The translations under genes were made by a program, and so were the position numbers. This document shows, in pieces, positions 1 through 9,089 of a stretch of DNA of 64,000 bases (the first letter of the stretch is position 1; each line of letters opens with the position of its first letter). The stretch comes from an uncultured Acidobacteriota bacterium (GTDB taxonomy: Bacteria; Acidobacteriota; Terriglobia; Terriglobales; Acidobacteriaceae), in contig CAIQPK010000002.1 in the NCBI GenBank assembly GCA_903873705.1, positions 62,001 through 126,000 of the forward strand. The letters are read 5' to 3'. A model generated the notes under the pieces. The model did no database searches and was not told the origin of the DNA. It saw nothing but the letters and a program-made list of their open reading frames with translations.

Positions 1-402
1 GTTCACTGCCGGATAACCCAGCAGTAACTGCCCGCTCGGGGTTGTCAGTTGGCCTGCGTTGTTCGTCGTAAAGTCACCGGCGCGCGTAAAGCTCTCCAGG
101 CCCGTCGAGTCCTCGGTAACAAAGAAGCCATTTCCCGATAACGCCATGTTCGATGACGTACCGGTCGAGTTAATGTTGCCTTCAGTAAAGTTCGCGTCGG
201 TCGCCGCGATCTGTACACCCGACCCCGTCTGCAGCGGGTCGCCGCTGCCGTTGGTGTTGCTTACCTGCGAGAACAGGTCGCTGAAGCTGACGTTCTGGTC
301 TTTGTAGCCATCCGTATTCAGGTTGGCGAGATTGTTGGAGACCGACTGCAGCTGCTGTTGCGCCGCAGTCAAACCGGATAAGGGAATTGAAAATGAAGCC
401 AT
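1..402 (-). CDS. flgE: Flagellar hook protein FlgE, N-terminal part (cut by window edge)
   Basis: The first 134 codons of a flagellar hook protein, running off the left end of the window. The translation opens MASFSIPLSGLTAAQQQL and continues into SNNLANLNTDGYK, the rod/hook N-terminal motif shared by FlgE, FlgG and FlgF. FlgE polymerises into the hook outside the outer membrane. A strong Shine-Dalgarno (AGGAGGAAAGTA) precedes the ATG. The ATG shares one base with the TAA stop of flgD (TAATG), so the two are translationally coupled in a fliK-flgD-flgE operon. FlgE is preferred over FlgG or FlgF because it directly follows flgD. The C-terminal half cannot be seen. Confidence 0.88.
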   Translation of the reverse strand, partial: MASFSIPLSGLTAAQQQLQSVSNNLANLNTDGYKDQNVSFSDLFSQVSNTNGSGDPLQTGSGVQIAATDANFTEGNINSTGTSSNMALSGNGFFVTEDSTGLESFTRAGDFTTNNAGQLTTPSGQLLLGYPAVN

Positions 403-899
403 TACTTTCCTCCTGAAATCGTGGTGCCGGGGAAGCCCATCGCTGCAGCATTGAGGGGCGAGTTGATGTCGGCCACAGGCGTGGTGCCCACGGGCATCAT
501 CGTGTTGGGGTCAAAAGGCAGCGTATTCCCTGCTGCAGCAGCAGTTGCCGGCGACGTGGCTGCAGCATTGGGCGAAGTCTTCACGACCGTTGAACTCGCC
601 GCCGGCACGGGAGTCGTGCCGCTGGCCGCGCCTCCGAGAGTCTGGTTGATGCCGATCAACTGGTTCAACTGGTTCAGAGAAATCATCTGGCCCACCATCG
701 CCGTTGAATCCATCGGCGCCGTCGGGTCCTGGTTCTGCAACTCCTTCACCAGCAGGCTAAGGAACGTCGAATCCAGGTTGCCGTCCGCTGCATTGCTGGC
801 GCTGCTTCCAGTTGTGGAGTCGGCAGCCTTCGCCGTCGGCGTGGTTACCGCTGCGGGTGTGTACATCGATGTTGAAAAATTTGTTGCCACTGCGCTCAT
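402..899 (-). CDS. flgD: Flagellar hook-capping protein FlgD (short form)
   Basis: The scaffold cap on which hook subunits assemble. The diagnostic FlgD N-terminal region lies at about residues 45-90: TFLSLLVKELQNQDPTAPMD followed by VGQMISLNQLNQL. At 165 residues it is shorter than the roughly 220-residue enterobacterial protein. After the core there is only an Ala/Thr/Pro-rich tail, with no recognisable beta-rich C-terminal domain. Two ATGs stand side by side; AGGAGGA touches the first (902), so the second (899) has the better spacing and is chosen. It sits between fliK and flgE. Confidence 0.87.
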   Translation of the reverse strand: MSAVATNFSTSMYTPAAVTTPTAKAADSTTGSSASNAADGNLDSTFLSLLVKELQNQDPTAPMDSTAMVGQMISLNQLNQLIGINQTLGGAASGTTPVPAASSTVVKTSPNAAATSPATAAAAGNTLPFDPNTMMPVGTTPVADINSPLNAAAMGFPGTTISGGK

Positions 900-941
900 C
901 ATTCCTCCTGCTTGCTCACAACTGCTTTCAAAAACGACCCG

Positions 942-2786
942 CTAAGCCCTCACATCCAACCGGACACTGCCTCGGCTCTCGTTGGTTGCGCCCGAAACAG
1001 CACTGGGCACAAATCGCTGCGCTACCGAATACCCCCGCGCGCTTGCCGCCCCCTGCTCGCGCTGCTGGCGAGGCTCCCGGCCATCACCAGCATTGGCGTT
1101 CGCTCCATGCGCCTCTCGCGAGGATTCAGACGACCCATTCGATCCACCCTGGGCACCACGCCCGTTCAAATCGATCTGCACATGACTGGTCTGCCCAGTG
1201 CCGGCGAGCTTCGCCTGCATCTCCGGAATGTGTGTCGCCAGCGCACGTGCGAGATCACCATGATCAAGAGAGATTTGTGCGGACACCCTATCCGGCGTAG
1301 TAGAAGTGCGGATCGAGATCGACCCAAACTCCGCCGACCGCATCCCGACCCGCATCTCTGTCTGGCCAATCCCCTGCACCAGCTTCGCCATACTCACTCC
1401 GGGAAGCACTTGTGGTACGACCGCAGGAGTCATTGCGCCGTCTGCACCAACATCAACGCCCGTCTTTTCTGCATGCGCACTCACTAGCGCGCCTGCTGCG
1501 GGCGGGATCGCAATGCCGGCCGTCCCTGCGCTCGTGCGCCCATCCATCACGGCCGGTGCGTTCCCGTTCGTAACCGCAGGCCCTCCCATCGCTTCGTCAC
1601 GCTGGCTGTGCTCCAATCCCGCGTGCACTGGCAAGGCGTCAGGGACTTCATTCACTTCGGGCGCATCGCTCAGCGCCGCGACACTCTTCTCATGCTTCGC
1701 TGCCCCATCATCCTTTGCACTGGCTTTGCCCTTCCCCTTTGCCGCTTGGCCCGCCACCGATGGGGTCTTGCTGACTGGCCCGGCCGCAGCAGCGGCCACC
1801 CGCGTCACGCCCGTGCCCTTCAAATCCGTACGCGCCACCGGGACCGCGGGAACCTGGGCCGGTTGCACCGTCGCAGCCTGCGCGTTCGTCTGTACCGGAA
1901 CCGCGATCTGCTGCATGGCCGCCAGGTGCTTCTCAACGGGGTCGCCTTGCGGAGTAGCTGGAACCGGCGTACCGGCTCCAGGAGCAGCTGCCGGTCCCCT
2001 GTCCATCATCCCCAAGAGTGCTTCCGGCAACACCGAAGGTGGAGACGGTCGCGTGGCTTCCTGGATGGTCGGCTCTGCTGCATCCGCCACCGCCGGCTTG
2101 TCGAGGTCAACATTCGGCACAGCACCGCCAGCCACAGTACGGCCCTCCATCGCCGGCATAGCAGGACGCACATCGTGTTGCCCACTCACGTCAGCCATCG
2201 TCGCCTCAACGGGGACAAGCACCATCTCCACAGCTGGCATTTTCTCTGCTGGCACCGCGGCCGATTGCACCCCCTCTACCTTGGTCACTCTTGCCACAGC
2301 CTGACCCAGGTAGGGCGTAGCATCCAGCGGTAGTGCTGCGTTCTTGTCTATAGTTGCCAGCGGCGCCGGCTCCCCATCCCGGCTAATTTGAACTCCAGGG
2401 AGGTTGCTCCGCCCGCCATTGGGAACATCCACCACCGGACCATCGCCCTTCACCACCGGTGTCACGTCATCGCCCATCGAGATGACCGCCATCGGCTGCA
2501 CCACCACCTGCTGCGGAACGAAAACAGCCACCATCACCGGCTGGCCATCGGTCGACGCTCCCTGGGTTTTCGCGTCCTCGCTGTCCTGTTTAGCCCGCCG
2601 CGCCGGCTTCGCTCCATCGCCCAAAGGGGCATCCGCCAGCGTTGCGGCATCAGCGGAAACCGGGTCACCCGCGTTGGCTTTTACGGCATCGGCCAGCGAC
2701 ACGCTAAAGGCCTGCAGCAAACCCATCCCTGGGTCAGCCGCATCATTGCCCGTAATAGGGCCCATCCAGGTTGGCAGAGAAGACAT
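942..2786 (-). CDS. fliK: FliK-type flagellar hook-length control protein
   Basis: A long low-complexity Ala/Pro/Val-rich protein with a C-terminal hook-length-control domain, roughly residues 450-560 (VGMRSAEFGSISIRTSTTPD, then an ISLDHGDLARAL helix and HVQIDLNG). FliK is secreted as a molecular ruler and switches export from hook to filament substrates. About 614 residues from the ATG at 2786. GTG (2810) and TTG (2849) codons lie upstream in frame and none has a convincing ribosome-binding site, so the start is uncertain. First gene of the fliK-flgD-flgE operon; 39 bases separate it from flgD. Confidence 0.8.
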   Translation of the reverse strand: MSSLPTWMGPITGNDAADPGMGLLQAFSVSLADAVKANAGDPVSADAATLADAPLGDGAKPARRAKQDSEDAKTQGASTDGQPVMVAVFVPQQVVVQPMAVISMGDDVTPVVKGDGPVVDVPNGGRSNLPGVQISRDGEPAPLATIDKNAALPLDATPYLGQAVARVTKVEGVQSAAVPAEKMPAVEMVLVPVEATMADVSGQHDVRPAMPAMEGRTVAGGAVPNVDLDKPAVADAAEPTIQEATRPSPPSVLPEALLGMMDRGPAAAPGAGTPVPATPQGDPVEKHLAAMQQIAVPVQTNAQAATVQPAQVPAVPVARTDLKGTGVTRVAAAAAGPVSKTPSVAGQAAKGKGKASAKDDGAAKHEKSVAALSDAPEVNEVPDALPVHAGLEHSQRDEAMGGPAVTNGNAPAVMDGRTSAGTAGIAIPPAAGALVSAHAEKTGVDVGADGAMTPAVVPQVLPGVSMAKLVQGIGQTEMRVGMRSAEFGSISIRTSTTPDRVSAQISLDHGDLARALATHIPEMQAKLAGTGQTSHVQIDLNGRGAQGGSNGSSESSREAHGANANAGDGREPRQQREQGAASARGYSVAQRFVPSAVSGATNESRGSVRLDVRA

Positions 2787-2942
2787 CGCGGTAGTGGCGT
2801 TAGCAATCACGCCAGTACATAGTGCAACTCGCCTGCCAGACTCTGACAATCCCGATTGTCGTCAATTCGCCCGTAAAACCGCGTCTTTCAAAGACGTCCA
2901 CCATTCCAGGTAAGACAGGCGGCAACCTTTGCCGGGCATTCA

Positions 2943-2961
2943 CCGGGCAAAATCTGCCCGG
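2943..2961 (-). terminator. GC-rich hairpin just after the response-regulator stop
   Basis: A perfect 7-bp inverted repeat (CCGGGCA / TGCCCGG, 5-base loop) begins a few bases beyond the stop codon of the minus-strand response regulator. No T-tract follows on that strand, so it may be a weak or Rho-assisted terminator or an RNA-stability hairpin. It separates the kinase/regulator pair from fliK. Confidence 0.35.
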
Positions 2962-2967
2962 CGGGCC

Positions 2968-3363
2968 TTACGCTATAAGCCGAAAATTTCGCAGATGCTG
3001 CGTCAGTTGAGCCGTATCGATCGGCTTGAAGATGTAGGCATCGCACAATGCATGGAACGAGTCGATGACATCTTTCGCCTCATCCACCGCCGTCGTCATG
3101 ATGATCTTTGCGCTGCGGTCCGAGTAGATCCCGGCAGCCTCCTCGATATTCCTCACGCGCTGCACCGCCTCCTTGCCGTCCATTTCCGGCATCAGGATGT
3201 CCATGCAGATCAGCTCATAAGGCGTACCCGTCTGCGTCGCCATGCGAAAAGCCTCGACCGCTTCGCGGCCATTCACGGCAACATGGCATTCCCCAAAACG
3301 CGACAGGAACGCCTGCAGAAAGAATCGCCCGGTAAAGTCGTCTTCAACAATCAGTGTTTTCAT
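2968..3363 (-). CDS. Single-domain (CheY-like) response regulator
   Basis: A stand-alone receiver domain of 131 residues. The acidic pocket is visible (EDD near residues 7-9), the phosphoacceptor is Asp55 in ICMDILMPE, the T/S position is within IIMTTA, and the conserved lysine is in IFKPID. There is no output domain, so it should act by protein contact or as a relay intermediate. Three ATGs occur in a row; AAGGA abuts the first, so the third (MKTLIVEDD) has the best spacing. It lies 18 bases downstream of the LOV hybrid kinase, whose C-terminal Hpt domain is the obvious phosphodonor. Chemosensory operon 1 carries no cheY, so it could serve that system too; this is inference. Confidence 0.85.
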   Translation of the reverse strand: MKTLIVEDDFTGRFFLQAFLSRFGECHVAVNGREAVEAFRMATQTGTPYELICMDILMPEMDGKEAVQRVRNIEEAAGIYSDRSAKIIMTTAVDEAKDVIDSFHALCDAYIFKPIDTAQLTQHLRNFRLIA

Positions 3364-3381
3364 CATCATTCCTTGTCTGTG

Positions 3382-6300
3382 TCATAGCCAGCCCGTCTCA
3401 ACAAGCTCGCTTCTGAACACTTCAAACTCTTCAACGGCAGCCGGCAGCAGTTCAGCAAACCTGTCCAGATTTCCTGCGATCGCGGCTCTTTCCATCTCCC
3501 GCGCCCTGGCCGACAACCGGCATGCCGCCACCGTCGCGGAGGAGCCCTTCAATGTGTGCGCAGCCAACCGCCCCCCCGTGCTATCGCGCTCGGCCACCGC
3601 CCCGCGCAACGCGATCAACTGGTTCGAGAAATCTCCCACGAATCCCTGCACGACCATCCCCGCCAACTCACGGTCATCCATCAACCTGCCGAGCAAAGCG
3701 CCCTCATCGAAGATGCTCAGACCTGGCTCGCGCTCCGGTGCAGCTTCCGACATCGGCTCCGAGCGCCTCGGCTGCAAAACCCAGCGCGTCAGCATCTTTT
3801 CCAGTTCTTGCATATCGATCGGCTTGGAGAGAAAGTCGTTCATCCCCGCCTGCTCGCACTTCTCGCGGTCGCCCTGCATCGCATGCGCCGTTACCGCCAC
3901 TATCGGCGTCTTCACGTCGCCGGAGGCCCGAATCCTGCGCGTCGCCTCATAGCCATCCATCATCGGCATCGAGCAGTCCATCAACACCACGTCATACGCC
4001 TGATGTTGCAGCATAGCGACCGCTTCCACGCCATTGACCGCAGCGTCTGCCTCGAACCCCAGCTTACCCAGCTGCGCCATCACCACCTGCCGGTTTGTAG
4101 GATTATCCTCCGCCACCAGGATCTTCACGCACTTACGCTCCAAAAGCGGGGCCGGTATCGCGAGCGCCATTGCTGGTGCCATCAATCCGTTAGTTCGCTC
4201 GTCATGAGGCATTGCCGACACGACCCCCAGCGGAAGAGTGAACCAGAACGTGGATCCCTTGCCCTCCTCGCTCTCGATTCCAATTTCACCGTGCATCAAC
4301 TCCACCAGCTGGCGGCAGATCGCCAGACCCAGCCCGGTGCCACCGAAGCGCCGCGTCGTCGAAGCATCCGCCTGGGCGAACGGTGAGAATAACTCAGCCC
4401 TCTGGTCCACGCGGATGCCGATTCCGGTGTCCGCCACCGACACCCGCATCACCACCTGATCGCCGCCGCCTTCTAACACCTCCGCACGCAGAGCCACTTC
4501 CCCCCGCTCGGTAAACTTCACCGCATTCGAGAGCAGGTTGTGCACAATCTGCGAAAAGCGATGCGAATCTCCCCGCACCCTCTGTGGCGTCGCGGCGGCC
4601 ATCTCCAGCGACAGCCTTACGCCTTTGGCCTCAGCCTGCAGCCGCCATGTCTCGCTCAGCACCGACAGCGTCCGCCGCAGGTTGAACTCCACGCTCTCAA
4701 TCGCAATCTTGCCTGCCTCAATTTTCGAGAGATCAAGAATGTCCCCGATCAATGACAGCAGAATTTTTCCGCTGCTCTGCGCAATCTCGGCATACTGCTT
4801 CTGTTCTCCCGTCAGCGACGTCGTCAACAGCAGCTGAATCATCCCCACGATCCCGTTCATCGGTGTACGAATCTCGTGGCTCATGTTCGCCAGGAACGCG
4901 CTCTTGGCCGCATTCGCGACCTCGGCCGACGCCGCTAGCTCCTTCGCCTGCGTCGTGGTCTGCTGCAGCCGCAGGTTGGTTACCATCAGCTCGTCGGCTG
5001 CCATCCTCTGCGATGTAATGTCAACGCTCACCCCGATGTGCCCAAGGAATTCTCCCGTCGATGACAGGCGCGGCTCGCCACGCGAAAGCAGGTGCCGCCA
5101 TTTGCCACTGGCGCTGAGAATCCGCGATTCCATCTCAAAGGCCGTCTGGTCACGCACCGCCTCCATGAACACCGCGGTCACCCGATCAGCGTCCTCCGGA
5201 TGAAGCAGCACATGCCATTGCTCTCCCGCCACGCGTTCGAGAGTCGTTCCACAGAGTTCTCGATACTCGCGATTGATGAATTCGAGCCCACCCTCTGCAC
5301 CCATCACCCAGATCATTACCGGGCAGCTGTCAGCCATAATCTGGAAGCGATCTTCGCTCTCGCGCAGCGCCTGCTCCGCGCGATCGTGTTCGCGCACGAG
5401 CTCCGAATGCAGTTGATGGTGTTCAATCGCCAGCCGCGCCAAATCCAGTGCGTTATAAATCGACTTCCTCACCCGCCGGTCCACGTCGCTATCATCCGGC
5501 GCAAGTATCTCCAGCACGCCCAGCAACTCGCCCGTCGTCGACCGTACCGGCATTGCCAGACAGGCCTTCACCCAGTCTTCGGAAAACTCCTTGAAGATCG
5601 GCCGCTTGGCGTACGTCCTTCTGGCCAGTAGTTCCTTGCCCATCTCGGCCACCACGCCGCCGCAGGTGGTCCCGACATTATCAACCGCCGACGCTTCCAG
5701 CTCGCGACGCAGCGCTTCCGACATTCCCGCCTGTGCCTTCAACGTGACTTCGCCGTCCGACACGCGAAATACCGCCACCACCGTCGCTGGGTAGAAGTCA
5801 ACGAACGCCTGCGCGATCATCGTCAGGGTCGTTTCCAGTGAAAGGTGGCTCGAAATCCCAAACAGAACACCGTTCTTGTTCTTCTCCCAGGTCTCAATCC
5901 TCTTGCGTAGCGAGATGTCCTTAAACGCCACCACCGCCCCGCGCGGTCGACCATCGACCATGATCGGCCGGCTCGTATACGCCACCGGAAAAGAGCTTCC
6001 ATCCTTTTTCCAGAACACCTCGCTGTCGCTGCTGTGCACTTGCCCATCGCGCAAAGCCTTGTATATATGACAGGCTTCCCTGGGATAATTAGTCCCGTCA
6101 GCATGGGAGTGATGGATCATCGCATGTTGCGGTTTGCCCACCATCTCTTCGGCGGTCCATCCGGTGATTGCCTCCGCCGCTGGGTTGGCAAACGTCGTTA
6201 CGCCGTTCTCATCCAGCCCATAAATGCCGTCACCAACCGTCCGCAGAATCAGGTTGGCTTCGTTCCCGATCCGGCTTGACTCGCGTTCCGACCGCAGTGT

Positions 6301-6690
6301 CGCCTCAACCTGCGCCGTTACGTCGTTTTGGATCCCCAGAAAGTGGGTCAGACGTCCCGCTTCATCGTGAATGAGCGAGAGATGCAGCTCGTTCCAGAAC
6401 AGCGTGCCGTCCTTACGGTAGTTCCGCAGCAGCACGCGGGCCTCACGCCGCTCCCGCACCGACGCCCTTATCTCCAGTACGCCCGGCTGTTGATCGTCCC
6501 CGCGATGCAGGAACCGGCAATTCTGCCCGCACACCTCCGCCGCGGCGTAGCCTGTCAGTTTTTCAAACGCCGGATTCACATAGATTACGGGACACCCCGG
6601 CGTAGTCGCGTCACTGATGACCACGCTGTTGCTCAGCGACTCCAGAATGGCGCGCGGAAGATAAATCTCCTCGATCGTTGCCGCTGTCAC
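3382..6690 (-). CDS. LOV-PAS-GAF-PAS hybrid histidine kinase with receiver and Hpt domains
   Basis: About 1,102 residues with no transmembrane segment. Order: LOV-type PAS (about 10-125) with GQNCRFL carrying the flavin-reactive cysteine (Cys58), then NYRKDGTLFWN and LGIQNDVT, which supply the flavin-contacting Asn/Asn/Gln; a second PAS (about 135-255); GAF (about 265-420); a third PAS (about 435-550); HisKA with [11 protein letters not shown] (His near 604); HATPase; receiver (about 855-975, VVLMDCSMP); C-terminal Hpt (AHTLKGSS near 1045). This is a complete internal phosphorelay probably driven by blue light. The start is taken as GTG 6690, behind GAGGA; the frame stays open to 6969 but that would overlap the STAS gene. 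A GCCGATAA box lies 53 bases upstream. The next gene down is a lone receiver. Confidence 0.9.
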   Translation of the reverse strand: MTAATIEEIYLPRAILESLSNSVVISDATTPGCPVIYVNPAFEKLTGYAAAEVCGQNCRFLHRGDDQQPGVLEIRASVRERREARVLLRNYRKDGTLFWNELHLSLIHDEAGRLTHFLGIQNDVTAQVEATLRSERESSRIGNEANLILRTVGDGIYGLDENGVTTFANPAAEAITGWTAEEMVGKPQHAMIHHSHADGTNYPREACHIYKALRDGQVHSSDSEVFWKKDGSSFPVAYTSRPIMVDGRPRGAVVAFKDISLRKRIETWEKNKNGVLFGISSHLSLETTLTMIAQAFVDFYPATVVAVFRVSDGEVTLKAQAGMSEALRRELEASAVDNVGTTCGGVVAEMGKELLARRTYAKRPIFKEFSEDWVKACLAMPVRSTTGELLGVLEILAPDDSDVDRRVRKSIYNALDLARLAIEHHQLHSELVREHDRAEQALRESEDRFQIMADSCPVMIWVMGAEGGLEFINREYRELCGTTLERVAGEQWHVLLHPEDADRVTAVFMEAVRDQTAFEMESRILSASGKWRHLLSRGEPRLSSTGEFLGHIGVSVDITSQRMAADELMVTNLRLQQTTTQAKELAASAEVANAAKSAFLANMSHEIRTPMNGIVGMIQLLLTTSLTGEQKQYAEIAQSSGKILLSLIGDILDLSKIEAGKIAIESVEFNLRRTLSVLSETWRLQAEAKGVRLSLEMAAATPQRVRGDSHRFSQIVHNLLSNAVKFTERGEVALRAEVLEGGGDQVVMRVSVADTGIGIRVDQRAELFSPFAQADASTTRRFGGTGLGLAICRQLVELMHGEIGIESEEGKGSTFWFTLPLGVVSAMPHDERTNGLMAPAMALAIPAPLLERKCVKILVAEDNPTNRQVVMAQLGKLGFEADAAVNGVEAVAMLQHQAYDVVLMDCSMPMMDGYEATRRIRASGDVKTPIVAVTAHAMQGDREKCEQAGMNDFLSKPIDMQELEKMLTRWVLQPRRSEPMSEAAPEREPGLSIFDEGALLGRLMDDRELAGMVVQGFVGDFSNQLIALRGAVAERDSTGGRLAAHTLKGSSATVAACRLSARAREMERAAIAGNLDRFAELLPAAVEEFEVFRSELVETGWL

Positions 6691-6742
6691 GATTGCTCGT
6701 TCCTCGATTGAGGCGGCGCGGATCGCCTGCCTCTGAAGCTCC

Positions 6743-6750
6743 TTATCGGC
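6743..6750 (-). promoter_or_regulatory. GCCGATAA box upstream of the LOV kinase (FliA -10-like)
   Basis: On the minus strand this octamer equals the -10 consensus of FliA (sigma-28) promoters. It lies in the gap between the kinase and the divergent STAS/cheA operon and points at the kinase. The -35 is weak: TGAA at a 16-base spacing instead of TAAA at 15. Confidence 0.45.
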
Positions 6751-6879
6751 GACGCATCCTTCCTCATTCAGTCCATTCAGACGTGACCCGCCGTTAACGT
6801 GTCCACGCTCGCAGCCGATAGAGCCGTGAAGAGCATGCGCCGCGCCTCGCTCGGGCGTAAGTTGCGACAGGAGATCACA

Positions 6880-7185
6880 GTGGAGATCAGTCTCGAACAA
6901 GGTGACGCCACCGCCACCGTGCGCATCACCGGCGACGTAAGCATCGACCACGCCTCCGATCTCAGGCAACTTCTACTCCAGGCCGTCGCCTCGGACCAGC
7001 CGCTGCTCATCAATCTAGAGCAAACCACCAGCGTCGACGTTACCGCCCTGCAGATTCTATGTTCCGTTCAGCATGGGCTCTCTGCCAATGGCCGCGCTCT
7101 GGCTTTCCACCCCGCTGTCTCAGCGCCCATCGCAGCAGCTTTCGCCGGCGCGGGCCTCGACTCATTCCTGGCTGCGACCAAATGA
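6880..7185 (+). CDS. Stand-alone STAS-domain protein at the head of chemosensory operon 1
   Basis: A 101-residue STAS protein of the SpoIIAA / anti-sigma-antagonist fold (EISLEQGDATATVRITGD, then LLINLEQTTSVDVTALQIL). The usual D-S-S/G phosphoacceptor motif is altered to VDVTAL, so a conventional serine phosphorylation site is not evident. GTG at 6880 is chosen because CAGGAG sits 6 bases upstream and the STAS fold begins there; the frame is open further 5', but that would run into the kinase. Its last four bases overlap the cheA start (ATGA), implying coupled translation and a role with that chemosensory complex. What it binds cannot be told from sequence. Confidence 0.78.
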   Translation: MEISLEQGDATATVRITGDVSIDHASDLRQLLLQAVASDQPLLINLEQTTSVDVTALQILCSVQHGLSANGRALAFHPAVSAPIAAAFAGAGLDSFLAATK

Positions 7186-9089
7186 GCCAGCCCAACAGCA
7201 ACATTGAGAAGTACAAACTGGCCTTCCAGGAGGAAGCGCGCGACCTCCTCGTCGAGCTTGAGGCCACCCTCCTTCAGCTAAACGAGGACCGCACGAGCAT
7301 CGAGCTCGTAGGTCAGGCCTTCCGCGCTCTCCACACCATCAAGGGTTCCGGCGCCATGTTCGGTTTTACCGTCATCGCTGCTTTTACCCACAACATCGAA
7401 AACGCCTTCGATGAAGTCCGCAACGAAAATCTTGCCGTCACCGCCGACCTCGTCGACCTCGCCCTCGCCGGCCTCGACCACATCAAAGCCCTCCTCGACG
7501 AAGCCACCGGTAGCGATCCCGCCGATCCCGCCGTCGGCGCAGCCATCCTCGCCAAACTCGAGAAACTCACCGGCACCAGCGCGCACTTCGCCGCTCCCGT
7601 TGAGAGTACTTCGTCTCCCGCAGCCGCCGGCATCACGCGAACCTGGCGCATCCATTTTGCCCCCGGCCCCGATCTCCTCACCAACGGCACCGATCCACTC
7701 CTCCTACTCGACGAGCTCCGCCAACTGGGCGCCCTCGACGTCACCGCTGACACCACCGCTATCCCCGCACTCGCCGACCTTGATCCTCACCGCTGCTACA
7801 TCGCCTGGGATCTTATCCTCGCCACGGCGTCTCCCGCAGAAGCCATCCGCGACATATTCATCTTCGTCGAAGACGCCTGCAATCTCACAATCGAACCCGT
7901 CGTAGCAGCGCCTGCTCTCGCTAGCGCGCCACCTGTAGAGGAGCCCCGCACCTTCGGCCGCCGAGCCGACGACTCAACCGGCAGTGCCGCCAACATTCGC
8001 GTACCTACGCTCAAGCTCGACCAGTTTGTCGACCTCGTCGGCGAACTCGTCACCGTGCAGGCACGTCTTGCGCAGATCGCCTCCCACAGCGAAGACCCCG
8101 AAATTGAATCCATCTCCGAGGAAGTCGAACGCCTCACTTCGGCTCTGCGCGAAAACTCCATGAGCATACGCATGCTCCCCATCCGCGCCACCTTCGACCG
8201 CTTCCGCCGTCTCATCCATGATCTCGCCAGCGACCTCCACAAGGAGGTTGAACTCTCCATCGAAGGCGCCGAAACGGAGCTCGACAAAACCGTCCTGGAC
8301 CAGCTTAACGACCCGCTCATGCACCTTATCCGCAACAGCATGGATCACGGCATCGAAGCTCCAGAACAGCGCCTTGTCGCCGGCAAAACTGCCGCTGCCA
8401 CCGTCCATCTTTCCGCGCGCTACTCTGGCGCCAGCGTTCTCATCACCGTTTCCGACGATGGCCGCGGCATCGACACCGCCGCCGTCCGCCAGCGCGCCAT
8501 CGAGCGCGGCATTATCACCGCCGACGCGCAACTCTCCGACCGCGATATCTTCGCTCTGATCTTCGAACCCGGATTCTCCACCGCCCAGCAGATCACCGAT
8601 ATCTCCGGACGCGGCGTCGGAATGGACGTCGTGCGCCGCCGCATCGAATCCCTTCGCGGCTCCATCGATATTGCCAGCACACCGAATTCCGGCACGGCCG
8701 TGACCCTCCGCCTTCCGCTGACCCTCGCCATCATCGATGGACTGCTGGTCACTGTCGGCGAAGCCAGCTTTGTGCTTCCGCTCTCCAACATCCTCGAGTG
8801 CATCGAGCTCACCCGCCATGACATACAGAGCGCCAACGGCAAACACGTTGTGAATGTCCGTGGCGAAATCATCCCCTACATTCGCCTCAAGGACTTCTTC
8901 CACATCGACACGCCGCAGCGTGACCGCGAGCAGGTCCTCATCGTCACCACCGACCACGGCCGGTTCGGCTTCGTCGTCGACGAGGTGCTCGGCGACCACC
9001 AGACCGTCATCAAGAACCTCGGCCGGTTCTACAAGGACGTCCAGGTCGTCCTGGCGCCACCGTCCTCGGCAGTGGAGGCGTGGCACTGA
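7182..9089 (+). CDS. cheA: Chemotaxis histidine kinase CheA (operon 1), 3' end frameshifted
   Basis: Autophosphorylates and passes phosphate to CheY and CheB. Hpt domain with His51 in ALHTIKGSGAMFGF; a ferredoxin-like P2 region (about 135-235); dimerisation helices from about 265; HATPase with MHLIRNSMDHGIE, SDDGRGID and GRGVGMDVVRRRIE; C-terminal CheW-like domain. The frame ends after VVLAPPSSAVEAWH, missing the last strands of the CheW-like domain. The missing piece (GATVLGSGGVALILD) is encoded in the -1 frame from 9050 to a TAG at 9196, so one base appears lost between 9041 and 9050. This is either a sequence error, a real truncation, or less likely recoding. The start overlaps the STAS gene by four bases. 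Confidence 0.9.
   Translation: MSQPNSNIEKYKLAFQEEARDLLVELEATLLQLNEDRTSIELVGQAFRALHTIKGSGAMFGFTVIAAFTHNIENAFDEVRNENLAVTADLVDLALAGLDHIKALLDEATGSDPADPAVGAAILAKLEKLTGTSAHFAAPVESTSSPAAAGITRTWRIHFAPGPDLLTNGTDPLLLLDELRQLGALDVTADTTAIPALADLDPHRCYIAWDLILATASPAEAIRDIFIFVEDACNLTIEPVVAAPALASAPPVEEPRTFGRRADDSTGSAANIRVPTLKLDQFVDLVGELVTVQARLAQIASHSEDPEIESISEEVERLTSALRENSMSIRMLPIRATFDRFRRLIHDLASDLHKEVELSIEGAETELDKTVLDQLNDPLMHLIRNSMDHGIEAPEQRLVAGKTAAATVHLSARYSGASVLITVSDDGRGIDTAAVRQRAIERGIITADAQLSDRDIFALIFEPGFSTAQQITDISGRGVGMDVVRRRIESLRGSIDIASTPNSGTAVTLRLPLTLAIIDGLLVTVGEASFVLPLSNILECIELTRHDIQSANGKHVVNVRGEIIPYIRLKDFFHIDTPQRDREQVLIVTTDHGRFGFVVDEVLGDHQTVIKNLGRFYKDVQVVLAPPSSAVEAWH

Noticed and set aside
1306-2304. 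A 332-codon open frame on the plus strand
   Set aside because: Antisense to fliK, Ala/Thr/Ser-rich low complexity with no start signal; a shadow of the fliK frame.
9039-9060. Programmed -1 frameshift in cheA
   Set aside because: No X-XXY-YYZ slippery heptamer and no clear downstream hairpin; a lost base is simpler.
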